A DNA stretch of 64,000 nucleotides from Companilactobacillus zhongbaensis (lineage in GTDB: Bacteria; Bacillota; Bacilli; Lactobacillales; Lactobacillaceae): assembly GCF_003946515.1 (NCBI RefSeq), contig NZ_RHOM01000001.1, positions 161,001 to 225,000 of the forward strand, read 5' to 3'. Of the stretch, positions 38,646 to 47,658 are shown in pieces; within the stretch, counting starts at the first letter, position 1, and each line of letters starts with the position of its first letter. A program made the translations under genes and the position numbers. Below the pieces are notes generated by a model. That model saw only the letters and a list, made by a program, of their open reading frames with translations. It ran no database searches and was not told where the DNA came from.

Positions 38646-38945
38646 ATGAGTGAAAAATCCGGATCAAACGAAGAATTAGACGAAGTTATTTTAAGTGATG
38701 ACCAAGGTAACGAAGAAACTTACAAGATTTTATTTACATTTGAATCTGACGATTATGGGAAGTCCTATGTGATCCTTTATCCTAAGAAAGCCGAAGGATC
38801 AGACGAGATCGAAGTTCAAGCCTTCTCATTTTCTCCCGATGAAAATGGTGACGTTGACGCTGGTGAACTAACAGCAATCGACGACCCAGAAGAATGGGAA
38901 ATGGTTCAAGAGGTACTTAATACATTCACAAGTGATGACGATTAA
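38646..38945 (+). CDS. yrzB: DUF1292 family protein (YrzB)
   Basis: Acidic soluble protein of 99 residues with a beta-rich domain (YKILFTFESDDYGKSYVILYPKKAEG) and an Asp-rich end. Function unknown; always with ireB-ruvX in Firmicutes. GTG 38637 is in frame, but ATG 38646 has TAGGTGG before it. Confidence 0.92.
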   Translation: MSEKSGSNEELDEVILSDDQGNEETYKILFTFESDDYGKSYVILYPKKAEGSDEIEVQAFSFSPDENGDVDAGELTAIDDPEEWEMVQEVLNTFTSDDD

Positions 38946-38952
38946 GATTTTT

Positions 38953-39002
38953 AATAAATTACGGATCATGAATTAAATCATGGTTCGTAATTTATTGTTT
39001 TC
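38953..39002 (+). terminator. Terminator of the alaS-yrzB region
   Basis: AATAAATTACG / CGTAATTTATT, with an inner ATCATG / CATGGT pairing, and a short T-tract. Confidence 0.75.
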
Positions 39003-39086
39003 TTAATTAGATTTCATCGATTATTTTGTTTAGAGGTAATTGTGATAAAATTAAGCAATACACTGAACTGACACTAAGGGGATAAA

Positions 39087-39620
39087 ATGCTAAGTTTGTT
39101 ATTAATTTTATTATTAGTTTATGGGTTTTATGCAGGAGCTAGAAGAGGTCTTGCTATGGAAGCTTTTTACACAGTCGGTTATGCCGTATTTTTTGGCCTG
39201 GCTATTATTAGCTTCCATTTCTTAGGACCCAAATTTGAAATGCTCATTCCTTATCCATCAGCTAATTTAGGAAGTGAATTTGCCTTCTTTTCAACAAAAG
39301 TCGGTATGGAATTAGACGATGCATTTTATCGTGCCTTCGCTTTCATTTTCGTCTGTGTGATTGGTTGGATCATCATGCGTTTTGCAGGACTTTACTTCAA
39401 ACGCTTGACGTACACGCCAATGCCATACGATGTTAATATTTTGAGCGGTGGTATCTTAGGACTAGTGGTGACCTATGTCACTATTTTTATGATCTTATTG
39501 ATCTGTGCCATGATCCCAGTTCCTGGTATCCAACATGCCTTGTCGCATTCTTTCATTGCTTCAGCGATGATCGAGGCGTCACCGATCATTTCCAAGTGGT
39601 TACCTGCATTGTGGATCTAG
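39087..39620 (+). CDS. cvpA: CvpA family membrane protein
   Basis: Four-helix membrane protein related to colicin V production protein CvpA. 177 residues: LLLILLLVYGFYAGARRGLAMEAFYTVGY at the N terminus, further helices at about 28-50, 80-105 and 120-150. Precise role unknown; family affects envelope homeostasis. Its neighbour mutS2 is the normal partner in Bacilli. Confidence 0.88.
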   Translation: MLSLLLILLLVYGFYAGARRGLAMEAFYTVGYAVFFGLAIISFHFLGPKFEMLIPYPSANLGSEFAFFSTKVGMELDDAFYRAFAFIFVCVIGWIIMRFAGLYFKRLTYTPMPYDVNILSGGILGLVVTYVTIFMILLICAMIPVPGIQHALSHSFIASAMIEASPIISKWLPALWI

Positions 39621-39639
39621 CTTAATACTGAAATAAGTC

Positions 39640-39708
39640 AGGTTAATTCTGAGTTGAAGAAGAATAGAGCTCTCTATTTTTTGCAACGGAGAATTAACCT
39701 TTTTTTTA
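39640..39708 (+). terminator. Nested terminators between cvpA and mutS2
   Basis: An outer stem AGGTTAATTCT / AGAATTAACCT followed by eight T encloses a second terminator-like hairpin AATAGAG-CT-CTCTATT followed by T (39664-39682). The two could form one after the other as transcription proceeds. Confidence 0.8.
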
Positions 39709-39733
39709 AATTAAAATTAAACGGAGTTTTTAT

Positions 39734-42088
39734 ATGAATAATAAAGCATTAAATGTTTTAGAGTTTGACAAGATCAAAGATGAGATTGCCAAGTATCTAA
39801 TAACATCGCGTGGGAAAGGCCTCTTGAAGAAGTTGATGCCGATGTCAGTCGAATCGATCGTTCATCGATTGATCGACCAGACTAAGGATGGTATCGACAT
39901 CGTGCGTTTAAAAGGTGAGATCCCCGTCAGAAAGTTAGATGACCTCCATGATCAAGCTAACCGTCTGAAAAAAGAAGGAAATTTGAACGGAACTGAATTA
40001 GCCGCCATCGGTCAAGTTTTAAAAAACACTTCCGAACTGAAAGAATTTTTTGAAACTTTACGAGATGATGAAGTAGCTTTGCGTGAACTATTCAACTTAA
40101 GTGAAAAGTTAGTTAACAATCCAGCTTTGACGAGAAGATTAGAGAAGTCGATCGATGAGTCCGGTCGCGTGCTCGATACTGCTTCAGAAGATCTAGCTTA
40201 TATTCGTAATCAGATCAATCGATACAACGAACAGATCCGTTCAGCCATGGAACAATTTACTCGTGGAAAAAATACTAAATATTTGACTGAAGCGATTGTA
40301 ACTTTGCGGGACGACCGTTTTGTGGTTCCAGTTAAAACTGAATATCGGACGAAATTCGGTGGAGTAGTTCACGACCAAAGTGCCAGTGGTCAAACTCTGT
40401 ACATCGAACCACAGGCTGTAGTCGGTCTGAACAACCAATTGCACGATGCCCAAACGTCGGAAAAACTCGAGGAGATCAAGATATTAGGCGAGTTGTCCGA
40501 TTTAGTCCGCCCAGAGATCGACGATATTTTAAAAAACAACGAAGTTTTGGCTCAATTTGACTTGATCAATGCTAAGGCAAAATATGCCAACCAGATCAAG
40601 GCAACAGAACCATTAGTTTCGCGCGATAACATTGTTGATCTTAAAGAAGCCAAGCATCCACTGATCGATCCTGACAAAGTAGTCGCTAACGACATCAAAA
40701 TCGGTTCTGACTATCGAACCATGTTGATAACTGGACCTAACACTGGTGGTAAAACTATTACTATGAAGACCTTAGGTTTGATCCAGATCATGGCTCAAGC
40801 AGGACTATTCATTCCTGCCCATGAAGAGAGTCAAGTTGCAGTCTTTGATGAAGTCTTCGTTGATATCGGTGATGAACAATCGATCGAACAAAACTTAAGT
40901 ACTTTTTCATCACACATGGACAACATCATCAACATCATGAAAAATGTTTCTGAGCGCAGTCTAGTTTTGATCGATGAGTTAGGTGCCGGAACGGATCCTC
41001 AAGAAGGTGCCGCAATTGCAATCGCCATCTTAGAAAAACTTTCCGAGTCTAATCCTGAGATCATGGCCACGACCCACTATCCAGAATTGAAGATCTATGC
41101 CTATAACACCGAAAATACGATCAACGCCAGCATGGAATTCGACGACAAATCGTTGAAGCCAACTTATCGCCTATTGATCGGTATCCCAGGAGCAAGTAAT
41201 GCGCTCAATATTGCTGCAAGGTTAGGGATGGACCGCTCAGTTATCGACCGTGGTAATGCCTTAATGAGCGGCGAGAGCCAAGATTTGAACAATATGATCA
41301 ATGATTTGGAAAAACGACGCAAAGAATTTGAATCTAACAATGAAAAACTTGAATCACAATTAGCTAAGAATAAGCAATTAGAATCTGAGTACGAATCAGA
41401 AAGAACTGCCTTGGAAAATTCGAAAGACAATGAGATCCGTGCTGCCAAAGTTCGAGCTAATCAAATTGTTTCTAATACTAAGAAAAAGACCGAAAAGATC
41501 ATCGATCGACTCAAAGAATTAGAACGTCAAGGTAATGCCGTCAAAGCTGACCAAATAATCTCTGCTCGGACTGATTTGAAGAATCTCCACCAAGAAGACT
41601 TGAAGAAGAAGAATCGCGTTCTCAGACGTGCTAAACGCCAACAAGAACTCAAAGTCGGTGATGAGGTCAAGGCAATCCCTTACGGACAATTTGGAACGAT
41701 CGTCAGAAAAGACAAGAACAACAAATTTGAAGTTCAATTAGGAATTTTAAAGATGAAGTTCGATGGCACTGACTTAGAGAAAACTAACCAAAAACCAAAA
41801 GAAGAAGAGCAGAAACCAACAATGGTCAAGCGGACGAAGAGTTCAACCCTTTCGACTAAGCTTGATCTGCGTGGAGAAAGATATGAAGAAGCCATGGCCG
41901 ATCTTGATCAATACATTGATGAAGCATTGCTGGCAGGATATAATCAAGTTACCATCGTTCATGGATTTGGTACGGGAGTCATCAGAAAAGGAGTAACCAA
42001 ATACTTGCAAAGCAATCCGCGAGTGAAATCATTTGGATACGCCCCAGCTAGTTCTGGTGGATCCGGTGCAACGATTGTTGACTTATAG
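39734..42088 (+). CDS. mutS2: Endonuclease/recombination-control and ribosome-rescue protein MutS2
   Basis: MutS homologue without mismatch domains. 784 residues. ATPase core with Walker A GPNTGGKTITMK and Walker B LVLIDELGAGTDPQEG; long coiled coil at about 500-640; KOW-like segment VGDEVKAIPYGQFGTIVRKD; C-terminal Smr nuclease domain LDLRGERYEEAM...IVHGFGTGVIRKGV. In B. subtilis it splits collided ribosomes and limits recombination. Transcribed between nested terminators and trxA. Confidence 0.95.
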   Translation: MNNKALNVLEFDKIKDEIAKYLITSRGKGLLKKLMPMSVESIVHRLIDQTKDGIDIVRLKGEIPVRKLDDLHDQANRLKKEGNLNGTELAAIGQVLKNTSELKEFFETLRDDEVALRELFNLSEKLVNNPALTRRLEKSIDESGRVLDTASEDLAYIRNQINRYNEQIRSAMEQFTRGKNTKYLTEAIVTLRDDRFVVPVKTEYRTKFGGVVHDQSASGQTLYIEPQAVVGLNNQLHDAQTSEKLEEIKILGELSDLVRPEIDDILKNNEVLAQFDLINAKAKYANQIKATEPLVSRDNIVDLKEAKHPLIDPDKVVANDIKIGSDYRTMLITGPNTGGKTITMKTLGLIQIMAQAGLFIPAHEESQVAVFDEVFVDIGDEQSIEQNLSTFSSHMDNIINIMKNVSERSLVLIDELGAGTDPQEGAAIAIAILEKLSESNPEIMATTHYPELKIYAYNTENTINASMEFDDKSLKPTYRLLIGIPGASNALNIAARLGMDRSVIDRGNALMSGESQDLNNMINDLEKRRKEFESNNEKLESQLAKNKQLESEYESERTALENSKDNEIRAAKVRANQIVSNTKKKTEKIIDRLKELERQGNAVKADQIISARTDLKNLHQEDLKKKNRVLRRAKRQQELKVGDEVKAIPYGQFGTIVRKDKNNKFEVQLGILKMKFDGTDLEKTNQKPKEEEQKPTMVKRTKSSTLSTKLDLRGERYEEAMADLDQYIDEALLAGYNQVTIVHGFGTGVIRKGVTKYLQSNPRVKSFGYAPASSGGSGATIVDL

Positions 42089-42162
42089 TATGAGTCAAAA
42101 TGGTATTCTAATAATTACAAAAGTGATAATATCTTATTGAAAGTTTAAAAGGAGTGAACAAA

Positions 42163-42474
42163 ATGGTTGATGAAGTAACAGATACAACATATGCTGACGA
42201 AACTAAAGAAGGTGTCGTACTAACAGACTTTTGGGCTACATGGTGTGGTCCTTGTCGTATGCAATCACCAGTAATCGAGGAATTGTCAGAAGAAAATGAT
42301 GCAGTTAAGTTTATGAAGATGGACGTTGATGCTAATCCTAAGACTCCACAATCATACGGCATTATGGCTATCCCAACTTTGGTTATTACTAAAGATGGCG
42401 AAGTTGTCGACAAGCTTACTGGTTTCCACAGCAAGGCACAATTAGCTAAGATTTTGAATGATTACACAGACTAG
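42163..42474 (+). CDS. trxA: Thioredoxin
   Basis: Cytosolic dithiol oxidoreductase, 103 residues. Active site WATWCGPCRMQSP, cis-proline motif AIPTLVITKDG. ATG 42163 follows AAAAGGAG by 8 bases; an in-frame ATG at 42154 overlaps that site and is less likely. Confidence 0.96.
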   Translation: MVDEVTDTTYADETKEGVVLTDFWATWCGPCRMQSPVIEELSEENDAVKFMKMDVDANPKTPQSYGIMAIPTLVITKDGEVVDKLTGFHSKAQLAKILNDYTD

Positions 42475-42485
42475 TGTTTGTGTTT

Positions 42486-42520
42486 GAGCGCAGCGATTGG
42501 TTTTAATCGCGCGCTTTTTT
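42486..42520 (+). terminator. Terminator of trxA
   Basis: GAGCGCAGCGATT / AATCGCGCGCTTTTTTT with loop GGTTT. Confidence 0.88.
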
Positions 42521-42558
42521 TGTGGTTTGTTTTTGTTTGTGTGAGATGTTTTGGGTAG

Positions 42559-42782
42559 AGGTTCACTGCCGGTTCTGCGGGGGATTCCGGAAATTTCGCT
42601 GTGGAACGGTGTGGGCACGATTTTGAGCTATCCGGGAAGTTCGCCCGGACATCTCAAAACTCGGCCTTTTACTAGGCAATAAATTGCCAAGTAAAATTTC
42701 ACACCTGACAGCGAATTTCCTCCATCCCCCGCAGAACCTAGGATGGTGACAAACTAACTTTTTGGGTGGGATACGGTACTTA
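42559..42782 (+). repeat. Family B structured intergenic repeat, copy B5 (best complete copy)
   Basis: Outer stem GTTCTGCGGGGGAT (42572-42585) pairs exactly with ATCCCCCGCAGAAC (42724-42737). Second stem AATTTCGCTGT / ACAGCGAATTT. Inner hairpins TTTTGAGCTATCCGGG...CCCGGACATCTCAAAA (42621-42659) and TTTTACTAGGCAA...TTGCCAAGTAAAA (42667-42696). Ends TGGGATACGGTACTTA. Confidence 0.9.
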
Positions 42783-43055
42783 TTTTTATCTCAGTCGTAT
42801 TTTTGATTTGGTTAGCTGTGTTTATTTTTTTTCGTTCTTGCGATTTTGATTTTCTGTTTTATCTTGTCCATGTTTTTTTGATCTCTTTACTTCTTTCTCG
42901 GGCTCCATACTCGTTCCTCGTCTGTCGCCTTTTTACAAAAATACGTTTCTATTCGTATTATTTTGTTGATTGTTTGAATATTTGTGGGGGCTTTGTTATT
43001 TTTATAGCAAGTAGTGATTTTGTCTGATTTGGGTTTTTAATTCGCATTTAACGAT
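42783..43055. other. T-rich non-coding stretch before the HAD gene
   Basis: No credible gene. It shares diverged blocks with the stretch following copy B1, so it looks like decayed repeat-associated DNA. Confidence 0.4.
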
Positions 43056-43073
43056 TTGGAAGGAGATGGCTTT

Positions 43074-43883
43074 ATGGGTTCTTTTAAATTAGTTTTAAGT
43101 GATATTGATGGTACGATTTTGGATGATGATCAGCAGGTTGATCCGGTTTTGATTTCTGAGATTTCGAGATTGAAAGAGTTGGGGATTCCGTTTGTTTTGA
43201 CTTCGGCTCGTTCTCCTGAAGGGATGACGGCGATTGCTGATGAAATGGGATTGGCCAATGTTCCACTTTCTTGTTACAACGGCGCCTATTTGGTCAATTC
43301 ATCTGCGGACGGCCCAACTGTGATCTCCAGCCACCAGCTTCCTGTTGCTGAAGTCAGGGATATTTTGTCTTTGTTGCAAAAAAATTATCCTAGGGTCGCC
43401 ATTAATTTATATTCCAAATCTGATTGGTACGTGGGAAAAATCGACAGCTGGGTCCACGAAGAGGCGAGGATCACCAAAATAACACCAGCAGTAGTCGATC
43501 TCAACGACTTCATCAAACAAAACCCAGTCCATAAATTATTACTGATCGGCGAAAAATGTATCATCAAAAAAATAACCCAACAGCTATCACTAATGCCTTG
43601 CAAAAACATCAACTTCGTCCTATCAAAGGAAAACTATTTAGAAGTAATAAACAAAACTGCCAGCAAAGCACAAGCCCTAAAAGAACTAGCCAACTATTAC
43701 CAATTAGACTTATCACAAACAATAGCCTGTGGAGACAACTTCAACGACGTCCCAATGATCCAAGAAGCAGGGCTAGGAGTAGCCATGGAAAATGCCCCAG
43801 AAAAGGTAAAGGAAGCAGCAGACGTAGTGACAGATAGTAATAACAACAACGGTGTAGCAAAAATATTAAAAAAGTACATTTGA
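43074..43883 (+). CDS. Cof-type HAD family sugar-phosphate phosphatase
   Basis: HAD hydrolase of the Cof/YidA class, 269 residues; such enzymes dephosphorylate sugar phosphates, nucleotides or FMN-type substrates. Motif I LSDIDGTILDDD with nucleophile and acid Asp, motif II FVLTSARSP, Lys in KLLLIGEK/ASKAQALKEL, and motif III/IV ACGDNFNDVPMI. ATG 43074 follows AAGGAG by 8 bases. The first third uses T-rich codons and the last third A-rich codons, an abrupt change within one gene. It is flanked by inverted family B copies B5 and B6. Confidence 0.9.
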   Translation: MGSFKLVLSDIDGTILDDDQQVDPVLISEISRLKELGIPFVLTSARSPEGMTAIADEMGLANVPLSCYNGAYLVNSSADGPTVISSHQLPVAEVRDILSLLQKNYPRVAINLYSKSDWYVGKIDSWVHEEARITKITPAVVDLNDFIKQNPVHKLLLIGEKCIIKKITQQLSLMPCKNINFVLSKENYLEVINKTASKAQALKELANYYQLDLSQTIACGDNFNDVPMIQEAGLGVAMENAPEKVKEAADVVTDSNNNNGVAKILKKYI

Positions 43884-43894
43884 AGAAGAATAGA

Positions 43895-43937
43895 AAAAAG
43901 ATGACGAGCATTCAAAGAATGCAAGTCATCTTTTTAA
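43895..43937 (+). terminator. Terminator of the HAD gene
   Basis: AAAAAGATGAC / GTCATCTTTTT enclosing GCATTC / GAATGC. Confidence 0.88.
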
Positions 43938-43973
43938 GTGGTTTTTCAAGGTTTTGATTTTACTAACAAAGAT

Positions 43974-44253
43974 AAGTACTGAGATAGACCGCAAACCATG
44001 GGGAACAACAAAAGTGCCAATTTAATGAAACTAGAGTGGAGCGTTCCCCCCAAAAAAAATAAACATTGATGCGACCAAATTAGGTGGAGGGGCCCGGGAA
44101 TACAGCCCTCAGCAGCTAAATTTTACTTGGCAATTTATTGCCTAGTAAAAGACCAAGTTTTGAGATGTCCGAGCGAACTACTCGGATAGCTCAAAATTGT
44201 GTCAGCTGCGTTCCAGCGGCTGTATTCCCGGGCCACGGAACCGGCAATCAACC
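43974..44253 (-). repeat. Family B structured intergenic repeat, copy B6
   Basis: Reverse orientation. Outer stem GGCCCGGGAATACAGCC (44091-44107) pairs with GGCTGTATTCCCGGGCC (44218-44234), 17 perfect pairs. Inner hairpins TTTTACTTGGCAA...TTGCCTAGTAAAA and TTTTGAGATGTCCGAG...CTCGGATAGCTCAAAA; the second has a compensated G-C to A-T change relative to B5. Left flank AAGTACTGAGATAGACCG. Confidence 0.88.
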
Positions 44254-44321
44254 ACCAGATTAAATATTGACCTACCCATCAAACTTTGTCAGAAAACGTT
44301 TTTTGATGTATATTATAGTTT

Positions 44322-44801
44322 CTAGTTTCGTTCAATTTGAATCAAAATAGAAACAATTTTGTTCTTGAGATCTAAAGTAAAACTACCCATACAAGCTGCG
44401 CCAATTGTGTTCTGCACCGTCTCACTAATAAACCCAGCCTCAAGAGAAAACTCAGGCTTGTCGTTATTAAGATTGAAACGTTGAACAACTTCTGGACCGG
44501 ATAATTTGTATTTGTAGCTTGTTTTTGATTGATTAACGATCGCTAATTCTCCAAAGGCAGCATTCTGGAATACTTTTGGTAATTCATTCATATCCTGAAT
44601 GGCTAAGCGTCGGCTGAGATCTTTTCCCGCCCAGTATAAAAGCTCTGAAGTGTCCTTATCTAACAAATCAGGTAAGACGAAGTCACGTAAGACGGAAACA
44701 GCGAAATACTTTGATGTTAAATCATTTTCTGTTTCTGCGACAGATTCAGTTTCCAAATCTTCATTTTGCTTTTCAGTATCATTAATATTTTGTTTGGCCA
44801 T
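44322..44801 (-). CDS. YslB family protein (DUF2507)
   Basis: Soluble protein of 159 residues with an acidic N-terminal extension of about 30 residues (Glu/Asp/Asn rich) and a mixed alpha/beta domain (FVLPDLLDKDTSELLYWAGKDLSRRL...). Family function unknown; often beside murI in Bacilli, as here, where it is divergent from murI. Confidence 0.85.
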   Translation of the reverse strand: MAKQNINDTEKQNEDLETESVAETENDLTSKYFAVSVLRDFVLPDLLDKDTSELLYWAGKDLSRRLAIQDMNELPKVFQNAAFGELAIVNQSKTSYKYKLSGPEVVQRFNLNNDKPEFSLEAGFISETVQNTIGAACMGSFTLDLKNKIVSILIQIERN

Positions 44802-44917
44802 TACTTTTACTCCTTTTGCATAAAAGTATTATATCATTAGCTTAATGCCTTTTTAACCGAATAGCGACTATCTAAAAAAATAAAATTGATTTCAAAAATA
44901 TTTATGGGGTGTCATAT

Positions 44918-45724
44918 ATGAGTGATAAAAGACCGATTGGTTTATTAGATTCAGGGGTCGGCGGCTTAACAGTCGTTGAAGAAGTCATCAAGAAGCTTCC
45001 ACATGAAGACATCGTCTTCATCGGGGATGAAGCACACATGCCTTATGGCGTTAGACCGGCATCTGAGATCATCAAATATACAAGAGAAATGGTCGAATTT
45101 TTAATTTCCCAAAATGTTAAAGCAATTATTTATGCTTGCAATACGGCTACAGCACGTGCCTTATCGACCTTAGAAAAAGAATTTGACGTCCCCATGTTTG
45201 GTGTCATCAAATCAGGTGCACAAAGTGCGGTCGCTGACACAAAAACGGATGATATTGGTGTCATCGGAACCGAGTCAACTGTCAATTCTGGTAGCTATCC
45301 TGAAACAATTGCTAAGGTGGATGATAAAATTAAAGTCCACTCGATCGCAGCCCAACATTTCGTAAAAATCGTCGAAAGTGATGCGGCTGATACGGACGCT
45401 TCTAAAGAAGACATCGCTCAGACTTTAGCGCCATTAAAAGAAACAAATATCGACACTTTGATTTTAGGGTGCACACATTTTCCTATGCTTGAAAAGCAGA
45501 TTCAGGCATTCATGGGTGAAAGTGTTAAGTTGGTGGATCCAGGGATCGAAACGACCAACGTCGTCAAAAAATATTTATCTTCCGAAGCGATGTTGACGGA
45601 CAATCAGCAGTCGGGTAAAGTCGAATTGAATACAACTGCCAATCTCGACAGTTTTAAAGCACTGGCCAAGGATTGGTTAGGTTCTGGTATTTCAGAAATT
45701 AATTTAATTCGAATAGGAGATTAG
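44918..45724 (+). CDS. murI: Glutamate racemase
   Basis: Makes D-glutamate for peptidoglycan. 268 residues. Two-cysteine mechanism: Cys74 in IYACNTATARAL and the second in LILGCTHFPML; N-terminal PIGLLDSGVGGLTV. GTG 44909 is in frame but ATG 44918 has GGGG 8 bases upstream. One base separates its stop from rdgB. Confidence 0.96.
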   Translation: MSDKRPIGLLDSGVGGLTVVEEVIKKLPHEDIVFIGDEAHMPYGVRPASEIIKYTREMVEFLISQNVKAIIYACNTATARALSTLEKEFDVPMFGVIKSGAQSAVADTKTDDIGVIGTESTVNSGSYPETIAKVDDKIKVHSIAAQHFVKIVESDAADTDASKEDIAQTLAPLKETNIDTLILGCTHFPMLEKQIQAFMGESVKLVDPGIETTNVVKKYLSSEAMLTDNQQSGKVELNTTANLDSFKALAKDWLGSGISEINLIRIGD

Positions 45725-45725
45725 T

Positions 45726-46325
45726 ATGCAAGAAATTATTGTTGCAACCAAAAACCCCAATAAGGCAAAAGAATTCAAAAAGATTTTTGATACAGACAAG
45801 TTTGAAATCAAGACATTGCTAGACTTCCCAGATTTTCCAGATATTAAAGAGACGGGTTCGACTTTTGAGGAAAACGCTAAAATCAAGGCACATGCGGTCA
45901 TGGACAAATATCAGTTGCCAACAATCGCTGACGACTCAGGATTATCGGTAGATGCTTTATTCGGGCAACCAGGTGTCAGATCAGCTCGTTACGCGGGTGA
46001 TCACAACGATGCCGCCAATAATGCCAAACTACTTACAGAAATAGGCGGGACCCCTGAAGAAAAGCGGACCGCTAAATTTATTACCGTTTTAGTTTTTGCT
46101 AATCCTAATAATCCCACTGATTTAGTTGTTAGTGGAGAAGTCAATGGACGAATAGCAATGTTTCCGCAGGGGGACGACGGATTTGGCTATGATCCGCTTT
46201 TTTACGTGCCAGAGAAGGGCAAGACAATGGCAGAAATGACCCTCGATGAGAAAAATTCGATCAGCCATCGTGGCAATGCCATCCGGGCATTAGAAAAGAA
46301 ATGGCAAGACTGGATTATTTTGTAA
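45726..46325 (+). CDS. rdgB: XTP/dITP diphosphatase (RdgB/HAM1)
   Basis: Removes deaminated purine triphosphates (dITP, XTP) from the nucleotide pool. 199 residues. IIVATKNPNKAKEFKKIF at the N terminus, substrate motif TIADDSGLSVDALFGQPGVRSARYAG, and SHRGNAIRALEK near the C terminus. Operon with murI, as in many Firmicutes. Confidence 0.96.
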   Translation: MQEIIVATKNPNKAKEFKKIFDTDKFEIKTLLDFPDFPDIKETGSTFEENAKIKAHAVMDKYQLPTIADDSGLSVDALFGQPGVRSARYAGDHNDAANNAKLLTEIGGTPEEKRTAKFITVLVFANPNNPTDLVVSGEVNGRIAMFPQGDDGFGYDPLFYVPEKGKTMAEMTLDEKNSISHRGNAIRALEKKWQDWIIL

Positions 46326-46390
46326 CCGTTGCCGTAAAATAGCAATAATGCTAGTATTAAATTGCTAGTAAATTATGAGGAGATGTTATT

Positions 46391-46798
46391 ATGACTGGTG
46401 GACAAATTGCAGGACTTATTGCAGCTGTAGCTTTCGTAATCTTAGTGATCTTTTTAGCTGTGGCTTTAGTACAAACAGCCAAACTATTGAAGAAGCTTCA
46501 AGACACAATCAAGGAAACAACAAAGATGTTAACTGTGATCACAAAGAACACAGACCGCATCTTGGATCAAAGTGGTCGCTTAGTTGATAAGACAAACACA
46601 TTGATGGATGACGTTAATGGCAAGTCAAGTAAATTAAACCCATTGTTTGATACAGTTGAAAACCTTGGAAATAAGGCAGCAGATGCAACTTCAGACAAGC
46701 CAAAAGAAGGATTCAGTTTCTCAAGTCTTTTGAGCCTTGCCAACGCAGCAACAATTGCCAAAGGTGCTTCAAAGATCATGTCTAGAAAGAAGAGATAA
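46391..46798 (+). CDS. DUF948 family membrane-anchored protein (YtxG-like)
   Basis: 135 residues: one N-terminal helix (AGLIAAVAFVILVIFLAVALVQTA), then a coiled-coil-like cytosolic part with NTDRILDQSGRLVDKTNTLMDDVNGKSSKLNPLFDTVE. Related general-stress proteins in Bacilli have unknown function. GAGGAG precedes ATG. The next gene starts two bases after its stop. Confidence 0.88.
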   Translation: MTGGQIAGLIAAVAFVILVIFLAVALVQTAKLLKKLQDTIKETTKMLTVITKNTDRILDQSGRLVDKTNTLMDDVNGKSSKLNPLFDTVENLGNKAADATSDKPKEGFSFSSLLSLANAATIAKGASKIMSRKKR

Positions 46799-46800
46799 CC

Positions 46801-47100
46801 ATGAAAAAGAAACGTTTTTTAGCAGGTATCATTCTAGGGAGCGCTGCTGGTTATCTTGCCTCAAGATATTTGGTTAGCGAGGATGGCCAAAGAGCACTAG
46901 AAAATATCAAAACGATCCGTGGAGACTTCAATAACGGTGGTTTTGGTTTAGCTGATAAGAACCAATTGAAAGAAGAGTTCAACCAAAAAACAGCTTCATT
47001 GAAGAATTCATTATTAGACAAGTCAGACGAAAAACAAGACGATGAAGAAGCAACAAACATCGTGTTTGATGAAGACGATATAAACAAAGGCCAAGCGTAG
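46801..47100 (+). CDS. Small membrane-associated protein, YtxH-like
   Basis: 99 residues. A basic start and a Gly/Ala-rich hydrophobic helix (FLAGIILGSAAGYLASRYL) precede a charged soluble part and an acidic end. The GxxxG-type helix followed by helical charged region is typical of YtxH domain stress proteins, which are found beside DUF948 genes. Function unknown. Confidence 0.8.
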   Translation: MKKKRFLAGIILGSAAGYLASRYLVSEDGQRALENIKTIRGDFNNGGFGLADKNQLKEEFNQKTASLKNSLLDKSDEKQDDEEATNIVFDEDDINKGQA

Positions 47101-47116
47101 AGCGAGGCCTTTTTGT
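47086..47116 (+). terminator. Terminator overlapping the end of the YtxH-like gene
   Basis: AAAGGCC / GGCCTTTTT around AAGCGTAGAGCGA; the TAG stop codon is in the loop. Confidence 0.75.
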
Positions 47117-47162
47117 TTTGGGGTTTTGGGTTTGTAATTTTTTGAGCTTGTAGTTTGTGGGG

Positions 47163-47387
47163 AGGTTCACTGCCGGTTTTGCGGGGGATTCCGAAAAATT
47201 CGCTGTGGAACGGTGTGGGCACGATTTTGAGCTATCCGGGAAGATCACCCGGACATCTCAAAACTCGGCCTTTCACTAGGCAATAAATTGCTAAGTGAAA
47301 TTTCACACCTGACAGCGAATTTTCTCCATCCCCCGCAAAACCTAGGGGTTAACAAAAAGGCCATTTTGGGTGGGGGTAACAGTATTT
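47163..47387 (+). repeat. Family B structured intergenic repeat, copy B7
   Basis: Outer stem GTTTTGCGGGGGAT pairs with ATCCCCCGCAAAAC. Relative to B5 one C-G pair has become T-A on both sides. In the second inner hairpin TTTCACTAGG...CTAAGTGAAA, a T-A pair of B5 is C-G. These are clean compensatory changes. Confidence 0.9.
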
Positions 47388-47658
47388 ATTTCTATAGATA
47401 TTGACTGTTTTGGTTTTTACAGAGGTTTTAATTTGAATATAACAATCGGGTTCTATAGAGATGGATATCTGTTTAACAAAGGTCGTGGTGGTCATCGGTT
47501 CCTATGAGAGCATGGCTAGAAGGAAAAATATTTTGTTTTTTTGTTCTTTTTTTTCGTTCGCCAGAAAAAATTGAAGAGATAGAAATCGAACCAAAAATTC
47601 GATTATTCGACACGGATAGGAACAACTATCCAATCCAAACAATTTAGTACAACAGAAA
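47388..47658. other. Non-coding spacer between inverted family B copies B7 and B8
   Basis: No gene. Contains a GGTTCTATAG/ GGTTCCTATGAG repeat-like pair and long T-runs. The ends resemble the outer extensions of other family B copies. Confidence 0.4.
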
